Source: Paenibacillus sp. RC334 (lineage in GTDB: Bacteria; Bacillota; Bacilli; Paenibacillales; Paenibacillaceae). From it: 64,000 nucleotides of DNA. The stretch lies in NCBI RefSeq assembly GCF_030034735.1, contig NZ_CP125370.1:558001-622000 (forward strand). Reading direction: 5' to 3'. Shown here piece after piece: positions 44,931-55,270 of this stretch. A program made the translations under genes and the position numbers. The notes below the pieces were generated by a model. The model had not been told where the DNA came from. It searched no databases and saw nothing but the letters and a program-made list of their open reading frames with translations. Every line of letters starts with the position of its first letter. Position 1 is the stretch's first letter.

Positions 44931-45905
44931 TTAAGAAGCAGAGGCTGTGCTGTGCTTCTCCTTGGTCTTGCCACGGTCGCGACGACTTAGCAGAAATCCA
45001 ACCAGAGACGCCGTAGATTGCTGGAAAATCATTCCGAGTACAACAGGCAGCGCTACCGGGGCCGGGAAGTAGGTGATGGCAAGCACGGCTCCCGCACTGA
45101 TATTGCGCATGCCGCCGTTAAAGACAAGCGCCGTACGATCTGCATTATTCCACCGCATCAGCCCTGAGATCAGATAACCGATCGCATATCCGGTGGAAGC
45201 AAGGATGATTATGGATAGGCATACTCCGACAAGCTTAAGATTAAAATCGACCAGATAAGGCGCGATTACAGATCCGTTAATCATCACGACAAGAGCCATG
45301 GCCAGCTTGGAGAACGGACCCAGCCGAGGTCCCCACACCTGCTTGATCTTCCCTTTGGTCCATTCGTTCAAAACCATGCCGATTAGCGAAGGAACGACAA
45401 TCATCCAAAACAGGCTTTGCATCATCGCCCAGGTGTCAAGCTGTACATCCGCTCCGACCAGCAGGGACATAATGCCAGGTACGGCGAATGGAGCCAAAAT
45501 CGTATCGATCAGAATAATAGCCAATGTCAGCGCCGTATTGCCTTTGTAGATGTTGACCCACACGAAGCTGGAAATGCCCGTAGGGATAGCCGCGCCAAGA
45601 ATAAGCCCGGTAATCGTATAAGGATCGTCGCCGAAAGCCAGATGCCCAAGCATCATGGCGAGAAGTGGCATGGCCAGGTGAAGAATAAACAGACAGGCGA
45701 TCAGCGGACCGGGATGCTTTATCACATGGACAAAATCCTTGAAACCCATGCTGATGCTGCCCGCGAAGGTCATGAACGCAAACAGCCAGGGAGAGAGTTC
45801 GGTGTATTCCGACAACGACGTACCGATCAGGACGCCAATTAGTATGCTGGTAGGCGTGATTAGCGGCATAGCTGTATTTAGTCTTCGATTCAACGTTCGG
45901 AGCAT
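44931..45905 (-). CDS. Bile acid:sodium symporter (BASS) family transporter
   Basis: 324 residues, about nine or ten spans. The start ITPTSILIGVLIGTSLSEY, the PTGISSFVWVNIYKGNTALT segment (sodium-site crossing helices) and the FNGGMRNISAGAVLAI motif match the BASS/YocS family. Symports an organic anion (keto acid, pantoate or similar) with sodium; substrate not shown. AAGGAAG lies before the ATG. It is convergent with the flavoenzyme gene and lies downstream of the AraC gene on the same strand, with 115 bases between them. Confidence 0.88.
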   Translation of the reverse strand: MLRTLNRRLNTAMPLITPTSILIGVLIGTSLSEYTELSPWLFAFMTFAGSISMGFKDFVHVIKHPGPLIACLFILHLAMPLLAMMLGHLAFGDDPYTITGLILGAAIPTGISSFVWVNIYKGNTALTLAIILIDTILAPFAVPGIMSLLVGADVQLDTWAMMQSLFWMIVVPSLIGMVLNEWTKGKIKQVWGPRLGPFSKLAMALVVMINGSVIAPYLVDFNLKLVGVCLSIIILASTGYAIGYLISGLMRWNNADRTALVFNGGMRNISAGAVLAITYFPAPVALPVVLGMIFQQSTASLVGFLLSRRDRGKTKEKHSTASAS

Positions 45906-46020
45906 ACAAAACTTCCTTTTTTAACCTTAAGTATAGACCTTGCACCCCCGATTCGTAAATGATCTGTGACCTTGCGGTAGCCTGATAGAAGCAAATTTGA
46001 ACGCTCCTGATGAATATAGA

Positions 46021-46902
46021 TCAACCCTTCAAATTATTTCGGTATTCCAAAGGAGAGCAGCCCATTATTTTTTTGAACAGTCTGGAGAAGTAGTACGGGT
46101 CCCTAAAACCGAGTTGTATGCTAATCTCTTTAATAGAAGCATTAGTTAAGTCCAAAAGCTGACTGGCCCTCTGTATCTTCATTCTTAAATAGTAATCGAC
46201 AGGAGAGTAGCCGGTTGATTGCTTGAATATCAAGTTCAAATGCTGCTTGGATACCTGAACATGTCGACTAAGCCCCTCCAACGAAACGGTGGATTCCAAT
46301 TGTTCGCTCATATAACGTGTTGCCTTATCAACATGGCTCTGGTACGTACTGTCTTCCTTGCGAAATGCAACAGATAAAACAAAACTCAGCAGATAACGAA
46401 CAGTTTGCGACACTTGAACTAAATGTATAATGGAGTATGGTTTGTTCAATAAAAGGTCGTAACACTGATGAAATAGCTCCAGTAGTTTGACTTCATCACT
46501 GGCTGCCATCGTAACATACGTTTTAAAAGGGTCAAACAATACCATGAAATCGTCCATTTGGTCCCCTTGGAGATGAAACCAGTAAATCGTCCAAGGATCT
46601 TCATCGTTAGCCCCATAAGCATGCGGCATGTCCCTGGGAATGTAAGCAAAGCTTCGCTCCGTCATGCAAATGGTTATGTTATCCTCCGTTCGTACCCAAC
46701 CTTTTCCGCTGGCACAATAAATGAATATATGAGAGTCACAGCCATGCGTTCTTTCGCGAAAATGATGGCGGGCATGGCTAAAGCAGCCTATATCCGTAAT
46801 ATATAGATTGCGTGTAAGCGGATTCAATTTTAATTTATCCAACATATAGGGTGGAAGGACATATAACTTTTCACCTTCAAATCCATCAGCTTTCTTATTC
46901 AT
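46021..46902 (-). CDS. AraC-family transcriptional regulator
   Basis: 293 residues. N-terminal cupin-type sensor (FIYCASGKGWVRTED, FAYIPRDMPHAYG, WTIYWFHLQGDQ) that binds sugars in many relatives, and C-terminal double HTH (SVSLEGLSRHVQVSKQHLNL, ASIKEISIQLGFRDPYYFSR, GCSPLEYR). It is divergent from the glycan-degradation operon that starts at 47045, with 142 bases between the starts, and is the probable activator of that operon. Confidence 0.92.
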   Translation of the reverse strand: MNKKADGFEGEKLYVLPPYMLDKLKLNPLTRNLYITDIGCFSHARHHFRERTHGCDSHIFIYCASGKGWVRTEDNITICMTERSFAYIPRDMPHAYGANDEDPWTIYWFHLQGDQMDDFMVLFDPFKTYVTMAASDEVKLLELFHQCYDLLLNKPYSIIHLVQVSQTVRYLLSFVLSVAFRKEDSTYQSHVDKATRYMSEQLESTVSLEGLSRHVQVSKQHLNLIFKQSTGYSPVDYYLRMKIQRASQLLDLTNASIKEISIQLGFRDPYYFSRLFKKIMGCSPLEYRNNLKG

Positions 46903-47044
46903 AATTTATTCATCCCCCAGCCGGATGCGTCTTTAATGATGAAATACGTATATAGTCCATCATAAACAGTGGATTGTCAATTGTCTGTAATGTCGCTTAC
47001 TTGTAAGCTCTGAATATAAGAGCGACTACAAAGGAGTGATGGAT

Positions 47045-50000
47045 TTGAGAAACTTCGAGGCTAAGGCACGCGTGTGGGAGGAAACCGTGCAGATCCCTAC
47101 GTACGGCATTGGCAAACCCGACAAAAATCCAATGTTTCTGGAGAAACGTGTCTACCAAGGAAGTTCCGGTCGAGTGTATCCGCATCCGGTAATTGATAAA
47201 ATTGAGGATGATAAGAAACTCGAAAATTATCAATTAGTTTTTCTGGAGAATAAATATTTGCGTATTGAGATCATGCCAGAGCTTGGAGGTCGCATTTATC
47301 GTGCGGTCGACAAGACCAACGGTTACGATTTTGTTTATTATAACAGGGTCATCAAACCAGCGCTTGTTGGCTTATTGGGGCCATGGATATCGGGAGGCAT
47401 TGAGTTTAACTGGGCCACAGCATCACCGTCCCAACACTTACGGACCCGTCGAATACAAGCTGGAAGAACGTGAGGACGGAAGTGCGACAGTATGGGTGAG
47501 CGAAATGGATCGTATGTTCGGCACTAAAGTAACAGCTGGTTTTACACTTCAACCGGATAAAGCATACCTTAAAATTGGGGTCCAGCTATACAATCGGACT
47601 GCCGAGCCTCAAACGTTTCTGTGGTGGGCAAATCCAGCCGTAGCGGTACATGATCACACTCAATCTGTTTTTCCTCCGGACGTATCGGCTGTGTTCGATC
47701 ACGGAAAGCGAGATGTATCCCGTTTCCCGATCGCTACAGGCACTTATTATAAAATGGATTATTCTGAAGGCGTAGATATTTCCCGATATAAAAATATTCC
47801 TGTCCCCACTTCGTATATGGCCTATAAATCGGGCTACAATTTCATAGGTGGTTACGACCATATGAAACAAGCCGGACTTTTGCATGTGGCCAACCATCAC
47901 ATCTCTCCCGGAAAAAAGCAATGGACATGGGGCAATGGCGAATTCGGGCAGGCATGGGATCGGAATCTGACTGACGAAGACGGTCCTTACATCGAGTTGA
48001 TGACGGGGGTATATACCGATAACCAGCCGGATTTTACTTGGCTTCAGCCGTATGAAGAAAAATCGTTCTCGCAGTATTTTATGCCTTATAAACATATTGG
48101 TATGGTCAAAAATGCTTCAATTGATGCAGCTGTAAGTTTGGACATGGATCGTAGCGAAGGGATAGCACAGATTGGAGTCTATGTGACTTCGCCATTCCGT
48201 AAAGCCGTCGTGGAATTAAGCAGCCAGCGGAGAATCTATATTAAAGAATCTGTAGATCTGGAACCTAGTAAGGCCTTTGTACAGAAGATCAATCTCTTGG
48301 CTGAGGATGAGGATGATGAACTATGCTTAACCGTCAAAGACGCAGCAGGGAGGGAACTGATTAGCTACCAGCCGCAGAAAAAGCAAGTTGAACAGATGCC
48401 AGCTGCGGCAGCCCCTCTGCCGGAACCGGAGGAATTAAGAACTAACGAAGAATTGTATCTAGCAGGACAACACTTGGAGCAATACCGTCATGCCACCTTT
48501 GAACCCGAGGCGTATTATCTGGAGGGCCTGAAAAGAGATAAAAATGACAGCCGCATAAATGTAGCGTATGGTACGTTGCTTCTCCGTAGAGGGTTGTATT
48601 CAGCAAGCGAAGCGTGCTTCCGTAAAGCCATTTCGCGGATAACCTGGTGCAACTCTAACCCCTATGACGGTGAGGCCTACTATCAGCTTGGTTTGTCACT
48701 AAAACACCAAGGACGGATGGATGAAGCGTTCTCTGCATTTTATAAATCAGTATGGAGTGCGGCATGGCAAGACAGCGGGTATTTCTCACTTGCGCAGATT
48801 GCGACAGAAAAAGGGAACTATGAAGAAGCATTGGAGCTCGTGGAGCGTTCGATCATCCGAAATGCTCGTAATTACAAAGCACGTAACCTTAAGTCGGCCA
48901 TTTTTCGTAAGTTGGGCAACTACGAAGCGGCAATAGCTTTTTCCAAGGAAACGATCATGCTCGATATCGCCGATTTTGGAGCTTACCGTGAGCAAGCATT
49001 ATCATTAGAGGCTCTCGGTTTACGATCTGATGCTAAAACGGTCTTCGAAGAGTTGAAAAAATGGATGCGTGGAGATGTGCATAATTATATAGCAGTAGCA
49101 TCGGACTATGCGGCGGCGGGACTCTATGAGGATGCAGCATGTGTGCTGGAAGAAGCTCCAGAGCAGGCGAAAACATACCCTATGCTGTATTACGTTCAGG
49201 CCTTCTGCTATGCTAAAATCGGCAAGCTTGAGCAGGCGAACAGGACTCTCGTTCATGCAGCCGAAGCAGTGCCTGATTACTGTTTTCCTAACAGTCTGTT
49301 TGAGTTGGACGTGTTACTATTTGCAATTCAAACGAAACCGGAGGACGGAAAGGCTCATTATTACTTAGGCAATTTACTCTATGATAAGAAACGGCATTTG
49401 GATGCCATTGCTTGCTGGGAAACATCTCGTACCATTGATGATACCTACCCCGTCGTTCACCGTAATCTTGCTCTTGGATATTTTAACAAACAAGGCCAAA
49501 TAGAGAAGGCTCGCCATTCGTTAGAGCAGGCCTTTGTATGCAATACATCAGACGCGCGTGTTCTTTATGAGCTTGACCAGCTTTATAAGAAGCTGAACAT
49601 TAAGTCCGACGAAAGATTGAACCTGCTGGAGAGTTATCCGGGGATCGTAAAGCTTCGCGATGATCTGTTTTTGGAATATGTAACCGTTCACAATACGATG
49701 AAGCAACATAAGATAGCGTTGTCCTTGCTAGCAGGGAGAACATTTCACCCATGGGAAGGCGGAGAGGGTAATGCAACCGGACAGTATAGGCTTGCCAAAA
49801 TAGAGCTTGCCAAGTCCGACCTGAGGTCTGGACGGATTGAACAGGCTGTAAGAGGGCTGCGTGAGGCTTTAGTTTATCCAGAGAATCTTGGGGAAGGTAA
49901 GTTAAAGGGTTCCCAGGATAACGATATCTACTATTATTTGGGCTGCGCGTATGAGCGATTGAAATTAACAGATAAGGCAATGCTGACCTTTTCCACGGCC

Positions 50001-50390
50001 TCTCAAGGACTGGAGGAACCCACCAACGCCATGTATTACAACGATCAACAGCCGGATATGATATTTTACCAAGGATTGGCCTGGAAGAAACTTGGTCATG
50101 TGAAGGAAGGCACTCGTCGATTCAACAAGCTAATTGATTACGCTGAAAGACACTTGTTCGAACCCGTGAAAATGGATTACTTCGCGGTTTCATTACCCGA
50201 CTTTCTTATTTTTGAAGATGATTTGAATATTCGTAATCAAATCCATTGTACCTATATGAAAGCACTTGGCTTGCTTGGATTAGGGCGACAGGACGAAGCT
50301 ATCCTGCATTTTGAATCGGTGCTTAAACTGGAAGCTAACCACCAAGGAGCATTGAATCATATGAACTGGGAGGGGAGCTTAATTGAGTAA
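47045..50390 (+). pseudogene. DUF5107 and TPR-repeat protein, frameshifted by one G
   Basis: About 1115 codons if repaired. The TTG at 47045 follows AAAGGAG with 8 bases spacing. Residues 1-350: DUF5107 (YLRIEIMPELGGRIYRAVD, LGPWISGGIEFNW), whose fold resembles galactose mutarotases. From about 400: TPR repeats (YYQLGLSLKHQGRMDEAFSA, EALELVERSIIRNARNYKA, KAHYYLGNLLYDKKRHLDAI). At 47411-47414 the sequence TGGG gives the wrong frame; with one G fewer, TGG-CCA-CAG-CAT continues as PQHHRPNTYGPVEYKLEERE. No signal peptide, so cytoplasmic. It may bind or process oligosaccharides for the GH enzymes downstream, with TPRs as a scaffold. Either a real mutation or a sequence error. Confidence 0.85.
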
Positions 50391-51669
50391 TCTCTTGAAA
50401 AAGGTACCACGCAAATTGACGATCACAATGTGGGATTTCTCTTGGTATACAATGACACAGGAAGGTGAGCCCTATAGCGATCTTGAAGCCCGTTTTAAAG
50501 AAGCGGTCGAAAGAGGCTACAATACGATCCGAATATGTGCTATGCCATTCATGTTGTTTACGGCGGATGGCAAACGCCCCGGACCCTTAAAGTTTGCGAG
50601 CCTTGGGGAAGTAGGTCAGCGTACACGCTGGTATAACTGTCGCGGCGGTGCAGTGCTGGATGGGCATGCTCATTTGCTTGAACTGTTTAGACAAGCAAAG
50701 GCTCATAACTGTTACATTATGTTATCCTCTTGGGAATATCAGCAGAGTCCCAGCTTCCTGGCTTTTGCTGAGCTTAGAGATGAATTAGCTGCAATTCCTC
50801 CTAAGGAAAGATTTATGGCCATCGCAAGGTCGATGGATCAGTTGATTCGTTTCGTTACAGCAGAAGGCTATAGGAACCAGATTATCTATACAGAGTTGCA
50901 TAACGAAGTGGAGTTTGGACAGTTAAACGCCGTCGCAACGTCTCAAGGCATTGCGGAAACGAATGTACCAGCCACTATTGAAGCCATGCAGCCCTATGTA
51001 GAAGAAGCTGTTGGATATCTTCGCCAATGTCATCCCGATATGATGATGACGGCCAGCTATACGTTAAATGAAGCCTACCCTAAGGCTTACGTCGCGCGTA
51101 ATATGCAGGTTGCCCATTTTCATCTTTATATTAAAGGGGTGCTCAATGAGCTTATGGAAGCGGCAGGGCTTTATGATGAGTTGTCGCCGTTCCCCAATCC
51201 ATTCGTACAATCCCTATTAAGAGAAGACGCTCCTCCATTTGCAGAGTGGACCCTGCCTCCAGAGCAGAATTGGCGAATGGAAGGCAATCCGGTTGGCATG
51301 AGGCTTATTTATTTGCACGACTGGGTGGATACCAATCAATGGGATTTATTTTTGTATGATCGGTATGGAGACCATAAAATGGCCATGTTGCAGAAGGCGG
51401 ACTCCCGATTGGAAGAAATTCATGAATGGACCCGTCATTCCGGCATTCCAATTGTCATAGGAGAAGGCTATGTAGGCTACACGCCGCTGTATGCCCAATT
51501 TGAAGAAGGTCCCGTCGGTAAATTTATCGCTGAATATGTGTTGCGAAAAGGAATGGCACTTGGGTTCTGGGGAATGACCCTCTGCTCCAACTGTGCTCCG
51601 CATCATCCGTTCTGGAATGATGTAGCCTGGCAGCGCAAGTGGAATCAATTTATCCTGAATTCAATATGA
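50383..51669 (+). CDS. Cellulase-like (GH clan A) glycosidase
   Basis: 428 residues from TTG 50383, overlapping the previous stop by 8 bases (GGAGGGGAG upstream), so it is translationally coupled to the DUF5107 gene. TIM-barrel features: WDFSWYTMTQEGEPY, a probable acid/base Glu in IIYTELHNEVEFG and nucleophile Glu in IPIVIGEGYVGYT. No signal peptide, so it acts on imported oligosaccharides. Linkage specificity is not readable. Confidence 0.8.
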   Translation: MSNLLKKVPRKLTITMWDFSWYTMTQEGEPYSDLEARFKEAVERGYNTIRICAMPFMLFTADGKRPGPLKFASLGEVGQRTRWYNCRGGAVLDGHAHLLELFRQAKAHNCYIMLSSWEYQQSPSFLAFAELRDELAAIPPKERFMAIARSMDQLIRFVTAEGYRNQIIYTELHNEVEFGQLNAVATSQGIAETNVPATIEAMQPYVEEAVGYLRQCHPDMMMTASYTLNEAYPKAYVARNMQVAHFHLYIKGVLNELMEAAGLYDELSPFPNPFVQSLLREDAPPFAEWTLPPEQNWRMEGNPVGMRLIYLHDWVDTNQWDLFLYDRYGDHKMAMLQKADSRLEEIHEWTRHSGIPIVIGEGYVGYTPLYAQFEEGPVGKFIAEYVLRKGMALGFWGMTLCSNCAPHHPFWNDVAWQRKWNQFILNSI

Positions 51670-51691
51670 ACGAGTGAGGGGAGTGAACTTC

Positions 51692-54049
51692 ATGAGAAAC
51701 TATCGAATTACGGTCACAGACGATCTAAAGCATATTGTTAAAGGACATATCGAACTTGGCGGGACCAATCCAAAAGGAGAGGAGATCGGATTCACCAACT
51801 ATTTTATGGAGAAGGATGGAGAGCCCTTTTTCGGCATTTGTGGTGAATTCCATTATGCCCGTTACGATGAACGCTATTGGGAAGATGAAATGATTAAAAT
51901 AAAAATGGGCGGCGTAAACATCATTGCAACTTATATTTTTTGGAACCTGCATGAAGAAGTTGAAGGCGTTTTTAATTGGAGTGGGAACAAAAATCTTCGC
52001 CGTTTCATCGAGTTGTGTGGCAAGCATCAGCTATACGTCATGATTCGAATTGGACCCTTCAATCATGGGGAAATCCGAAACGGCGGTATGCCGGATTGGT
52101 TATTCGGTCGGCCCTTTGAGGTTCGTTCTAATGATGAGGGGTATCTGTTCTATACAAGAAGAATGTATAACGAAATCGGTACCCAGGTTAAAGGATTGTT
52201 ATACAAGGAGGGGGGACCGATCATCGGCACCCAAATCGAAAACGAGCATAATCATTCATCTGCTCAGTGGGCATTGACTGTAGGGATTAATGATATGTGG
52301 TTAAACAGTGGAAGTGACGGTAATTCGCATATGTTAAAACTTAAAGAAATAGCTCTGGAAGCGGGGATTGATACTCCGATCTATACGTGCACAGGATGGG
52401 GAGGAGCCACAACGCCTGTACCTGATATGCTGACCTTGTGGGGCGGGTATGCCTACTGGCCATGGATATACTACGAAGAGGGACGTCTGGAGGGGATGGA
52501 CGAGCATCCTGCGACACCGGAATACATTTTCCGAGACAAGCATAATAACAAGATTCCGAAGAGCTACAATTTTGAGCCCCAATACGCCCCGGAAGACTAT
52601 CCGTACGCTTGCTGCGAGATGGGTGGCGGCATGGTTCAGTTTTATAAATACCGGTTTGCCTTTCCCTATCGTAGTGTTCCAGCGATGACTGTCATGAAGG
52701 TTGCAGAAGGCTGTAACCTGATCGGATACTACATGTATCATGGGGGTTCGAATCCTCGGGGTAAGGTTAACCCGTTCACAAATGATCTGGCTACACCTAA
52801 AATATCCTATGATTTTAATGCCATGATCGGCGAATTCGGTCAAGTAAGGGAATCATACCAAAGAACAAAGATACAGCATTATTTTTTTTCAACCTTCCAA
52901 AAGCAATTCTCCCTAACGAAGACCATTCTGCCAGGGGATACGTCCCAGATGGATCCTTACGATGTGGATACCTTGCGATATGCAGTGCGCTCCAGTGCCG
53001 GATCGGGTTACCTGTTTCTAAATAATTTCCAAGATCATGTCGAAAATGACGACCTGTGCGATTTTAAGGTAAGCATTGAGCTGCCAGAGGAAACGATTGT
53101 CATACCTAGTCAAGGGGAGCTGGCGTTAGGACGTGAAAGTTTCGCCATATTGCCATTTAATCTCGATCTGGATGGAATGAAGCTCAAATATGCAACGGCA
53201 CAGCTGATAACAAGGATAGAAGAGGCTGGAGAAGTATATTATTTTTTCTTTGTACCGGAGGGCATGACAGGAACTTATGCAATGGAGTCAAAAGATATGA
53301 TCAGTGCCACCATCGACAAAGGTTCGATAGACCAAATGGATGGGAACACGATCATTAAGGTTGCTGAAGAGGAAGATAATCTCATCCACCTGGTATCTGA
53401 AAGTGGCAAAAAAGTTACCATTTACACGATGACTGATGAACAAAGTCTAAAATTTTGGAAGGTAAACTTGCAAGGCCGGGACAGAGTTATGTTGACAAGT
53501 GCCAATGTGCTTGTATCTGGAGCTGAGATCAGGCTGGAGTCAACAGACCAGGAAATGGTAAGCCTGAGTGTATTCCCGGATTTTGACGCCTCAATCACAT
53601 CCATTTCTGGTGGAGAGCTGCTTGAAATAACAGAAAACAATTTATTCAAAACGTATCGTTTAAGGGCTCCTAAGAAAGAAATCCAGTTCTATTTGAAAAG
53701 GGTTAATGACGATAAACTTACTCTTGATTTCGAAATAAATGCCTTTGACGGAATCAAGGAGGCTCTACTGCGTATCGATTATACTGGAGATATTGGTTAT
53801 GCTTTTATTGATGGCGAACTGATTCACGATAACTTCTGCAACCATACGACCTGGGAAATGGGTTTGAAACCATTTGAACATCGGCTCATGGAGCAAGGAA
53901 TGTATGTATATGTTTCCCCCATTCGAAAAGGCAAGGTTCTCAACAGCAATACGACCATGGCTGGCTGGAAAGAGACGACGGAGGAACGAATCGTGGACAT
54001 CGGCTCGGTCAGCATTGTACCTGTGTATGAGATCAAAATCACCATGTAA
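51692..54049 (+). CDS. GH35 beta-galactosidase-like enzyme
   Basis: 785 residues from ATG 51692 (GAGGGGAG upstream). N-terminal TIM barrel: FFGICGEFHYARYDERYW, INIIATYIFWNLHE-type segment (VNIIATYIFWNLHEEVEGVF), RIGPFNHGEIRNGGMPDWLF, acid/base Glu in IGTQIENEHNHSS and a nucleophile Glu in ACCEMGGGMVQFY, then YYMYHGGSNPRGK. Two or more beta domains follow. It removes terminal beta-galactose (or related residues) from imported oligosaccharides. Third gene of the operon, 22 bases after the cellulase-like gene. Confidence 0.88.
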   Translation: MRNYRITVTDDLKHIVKGHIELGGTNPKGEEIGFTNYFMEKDGEPFFGICGEFHYARYDERYWEDEMIKIKMGGVNIIATYIFWNLHEEVEGVFNWSGNKNLRRFIELCGKHQLYVMIRIGPFNHGEIRNGGMPDWLFGRPFEVRSNDEGYLFYTRRMYNEIGTQVKGLLYKEGGPIIGTQIENEHNHSSAQWALTVGINDMWLNSGSDGNSHMLKLKEIALEAGIDTPIYTCTGWGGATTPVPDMLTLWGGYAYWPWIYYEEGRLEGMDEHPATPEYIFRDKHNNKIPKSYNFEPQYAPEDYPYACCEMGGGMVQFYKYRFAFPYRSVPAMTVMKVAEGCNLIGYYMYHGGSNPRGKVNPFTNDLATPKISYDFNAMIGEFGQVRESYQRTKIQHYFFSTFQKQFSLTKTILPGDTSQMDPYDVDTLRYAVRSSAGSGYLFLNNFQDHVENDDLCDFKVSIELPEETIVIPSQGELALGRESFAILPFNLDLDGMKLKYATAQLITRIEEAGEVYYFFFVPEGMTGTYAMESKDMISATIDKGSIDQMDGNTIIKVAEEEDNLIHLVSESGKKVTIYTMTDEQSLKFWKVNLQGRDRVMLTSANVLVSGAEIRLESTDQEMVSLSVFPDFDASITSISGGELLEITENNLFKTYRLRAPKKEIQFYLKRVNDDKLTLDFEINAFDGIKEALLRIDYTGDIGYAFIDGELIHDNFCNHTTWEMGLKPFEHRLMEQGMYVYVSPIRKGKVLNSNTTMAGWKETTEERIVDIGSVSIVPVYEIKITM

Positions 54050-54129
54050 CCTGGGCAGTTTTCGATGTTGATCTACAGATCGATGATGGTCCTCATAATG
54101 TAGTGCCTGAGTGAGAAAAGGGGAGAGCT

Positions 54130-54169
54130 ATAACCGTTATTAACAGAAGCTGTTGTGAGTAACGGTTAT
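54130..54169. repeat. Inverted repeat downstream of GH35 gene
   Basis: ATAACCGTTA and TAACGGTTAT form exact 10-base arms around a 20-base loop that contains a second small palindrome (ACAG...CTGT). There is no T run, so it may protect mRNA 3' ends or be an operator for the downstream genes. On the minus strand, 54186-54263 reads NSPLVKQDLVKIAEDLLASH then stop, an unexplained protein-like end. Confidence 0.5.
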
Positions 54170-54290
54170 GATGGAATTTGCTGAATCAATGGGAGGCGAG
54201 GAGATCTTCCGCAATCTTCACCAAGTCCTGCTTGACCAACGGACTATTCGGATTGTCATGAATTAAATATATAATAAATAAATTTATACT

Positions 54291-54320
54291 ACAGTCGGCT
54301 CCCTTGGAGCTGGCTGTTTT
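54291..54320 (+). terminator. Terminator between GH35 and nif3-like genes
   Basis: ACAGTCGGCTCC pairs with GGAGCTGGCTGT with two mismatches, then T4. Confidence 0.65.
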
Positions 54321-54396
54321 ACTAAAAGAAATAGCGCCTATGACTGAAATAAAATGGTACAATTGATGTACATTCTCCATGAGGAGGGATACATGC

Positions 54397-55191
54397 ATGA
54401 CCATGACTATGGGGCAGATTGTGAACCATCTGACCAAGGGAATAAGCACACCTAACACGACCGTAGATCTGCTTAATCCAGGGCATGTGGATACTGAGGT
54501 GCAAGGAATTGTAACCGCTTTCTCAGCGTCGCAGTATGTGATAGAGCAAGCTATTTCTCTAGGCGCAAATTTTATCATTACGCATGAAGGCATTTTTTAT
54601 AGTCATCAGGGGATGCAGGAATGTTTACGACATGACCCCGTTTTTTTGCAAAAATCTCGCCTGATTGCCGACTCGGGTCTAGGTATTTATCGTTTTCATG
54701 ACACCATACACCGTTATCAACCGGATGGAGTGATGATTGGACTTCTCCAGGCACTTGATTGGCACACCTACGTTGTGGAACAGCAGGCGACGGCCGCCAT
54801 TTTGACGATTCCGGCGATGGAAGTTAAGGAGGTCGCCGAATATATCAAGGCCAAGCTTCATATTCGTTATGTACGGGTAGCTGGCGAGCTTTCCATGCCA
54901 TGTGAACGAGTGGGAATCTTAGTAGGATACAGGGGAGGTGGTGAACTAGCCATTCCATTATTTCTAAATGAAAATGTGGATTTGATCATTGCTGGTGAAG
55001 GACCAGAATGGGAAACACCAGAATATGTGAAAGACGCTGTCTATCAGGGCAGAAGTAAAGCCCTTATTATGCTGGGACATGCTGAAAGCGAAGCACCTGG
55101 TATGAAATATCTTGCTGATGTACTTTCCGCCCAATTTCCAATGATTCCCATACACTTTGTTGAAGATCGTCCGGTGTTTCAAATATTGTAA
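54397..55191 (+). CDS. Nif3-like dinuclear-metal hexameric protein
   Basis: 264 residues from ATG 54397 (GAGGAGGG upstream). Nif3/YbgI fold with metal ligands in NFIITHEGIFYSHQG (His pair), RFHDTIHRY (His), and the C-terminal IIAGEGPEWETPEYVKDA and MLGHAESEAPG (Glu/His). Members are widespread with unsettled activity, some linked to GTP cyclohydrolase-like or metal roles. Its place between GH35 and GH2 genes suggests a metal-dependent hydrolase role in the same pathway, but that is inference. Confidence 0.88.
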   Translation: MTMTMGQIVNHLTKGISTPNTTVDLLNPGHVDTEVQGIVTAFSASQYVIEQAISLGANFIITHEGIFYSHQGMQECLRHDPVFLQKSRLIADSGLGIYRFHDTIHRYQPDGVMIGLLQALDWHTYVVEQQATAAILTIPAMEVKEVAEYIKAKLHIRYVRVAGELSMPCERVGILVGYRGGGELAIPLFLNENVDLIIAGEGPEWETPEYVKDAVYQGRSKALIMLGHAESEAPGMKYLADVLSAQFPMIPIHFVEDRPVFQIL

Positions 55192-55270
55192 TTGAGAACC
55201 CGTCTATTGTGATGATAAAGCCTGTACTGTTGTTATATCCGTTCATCAATTTTTATGAAATGGAGGCAAA

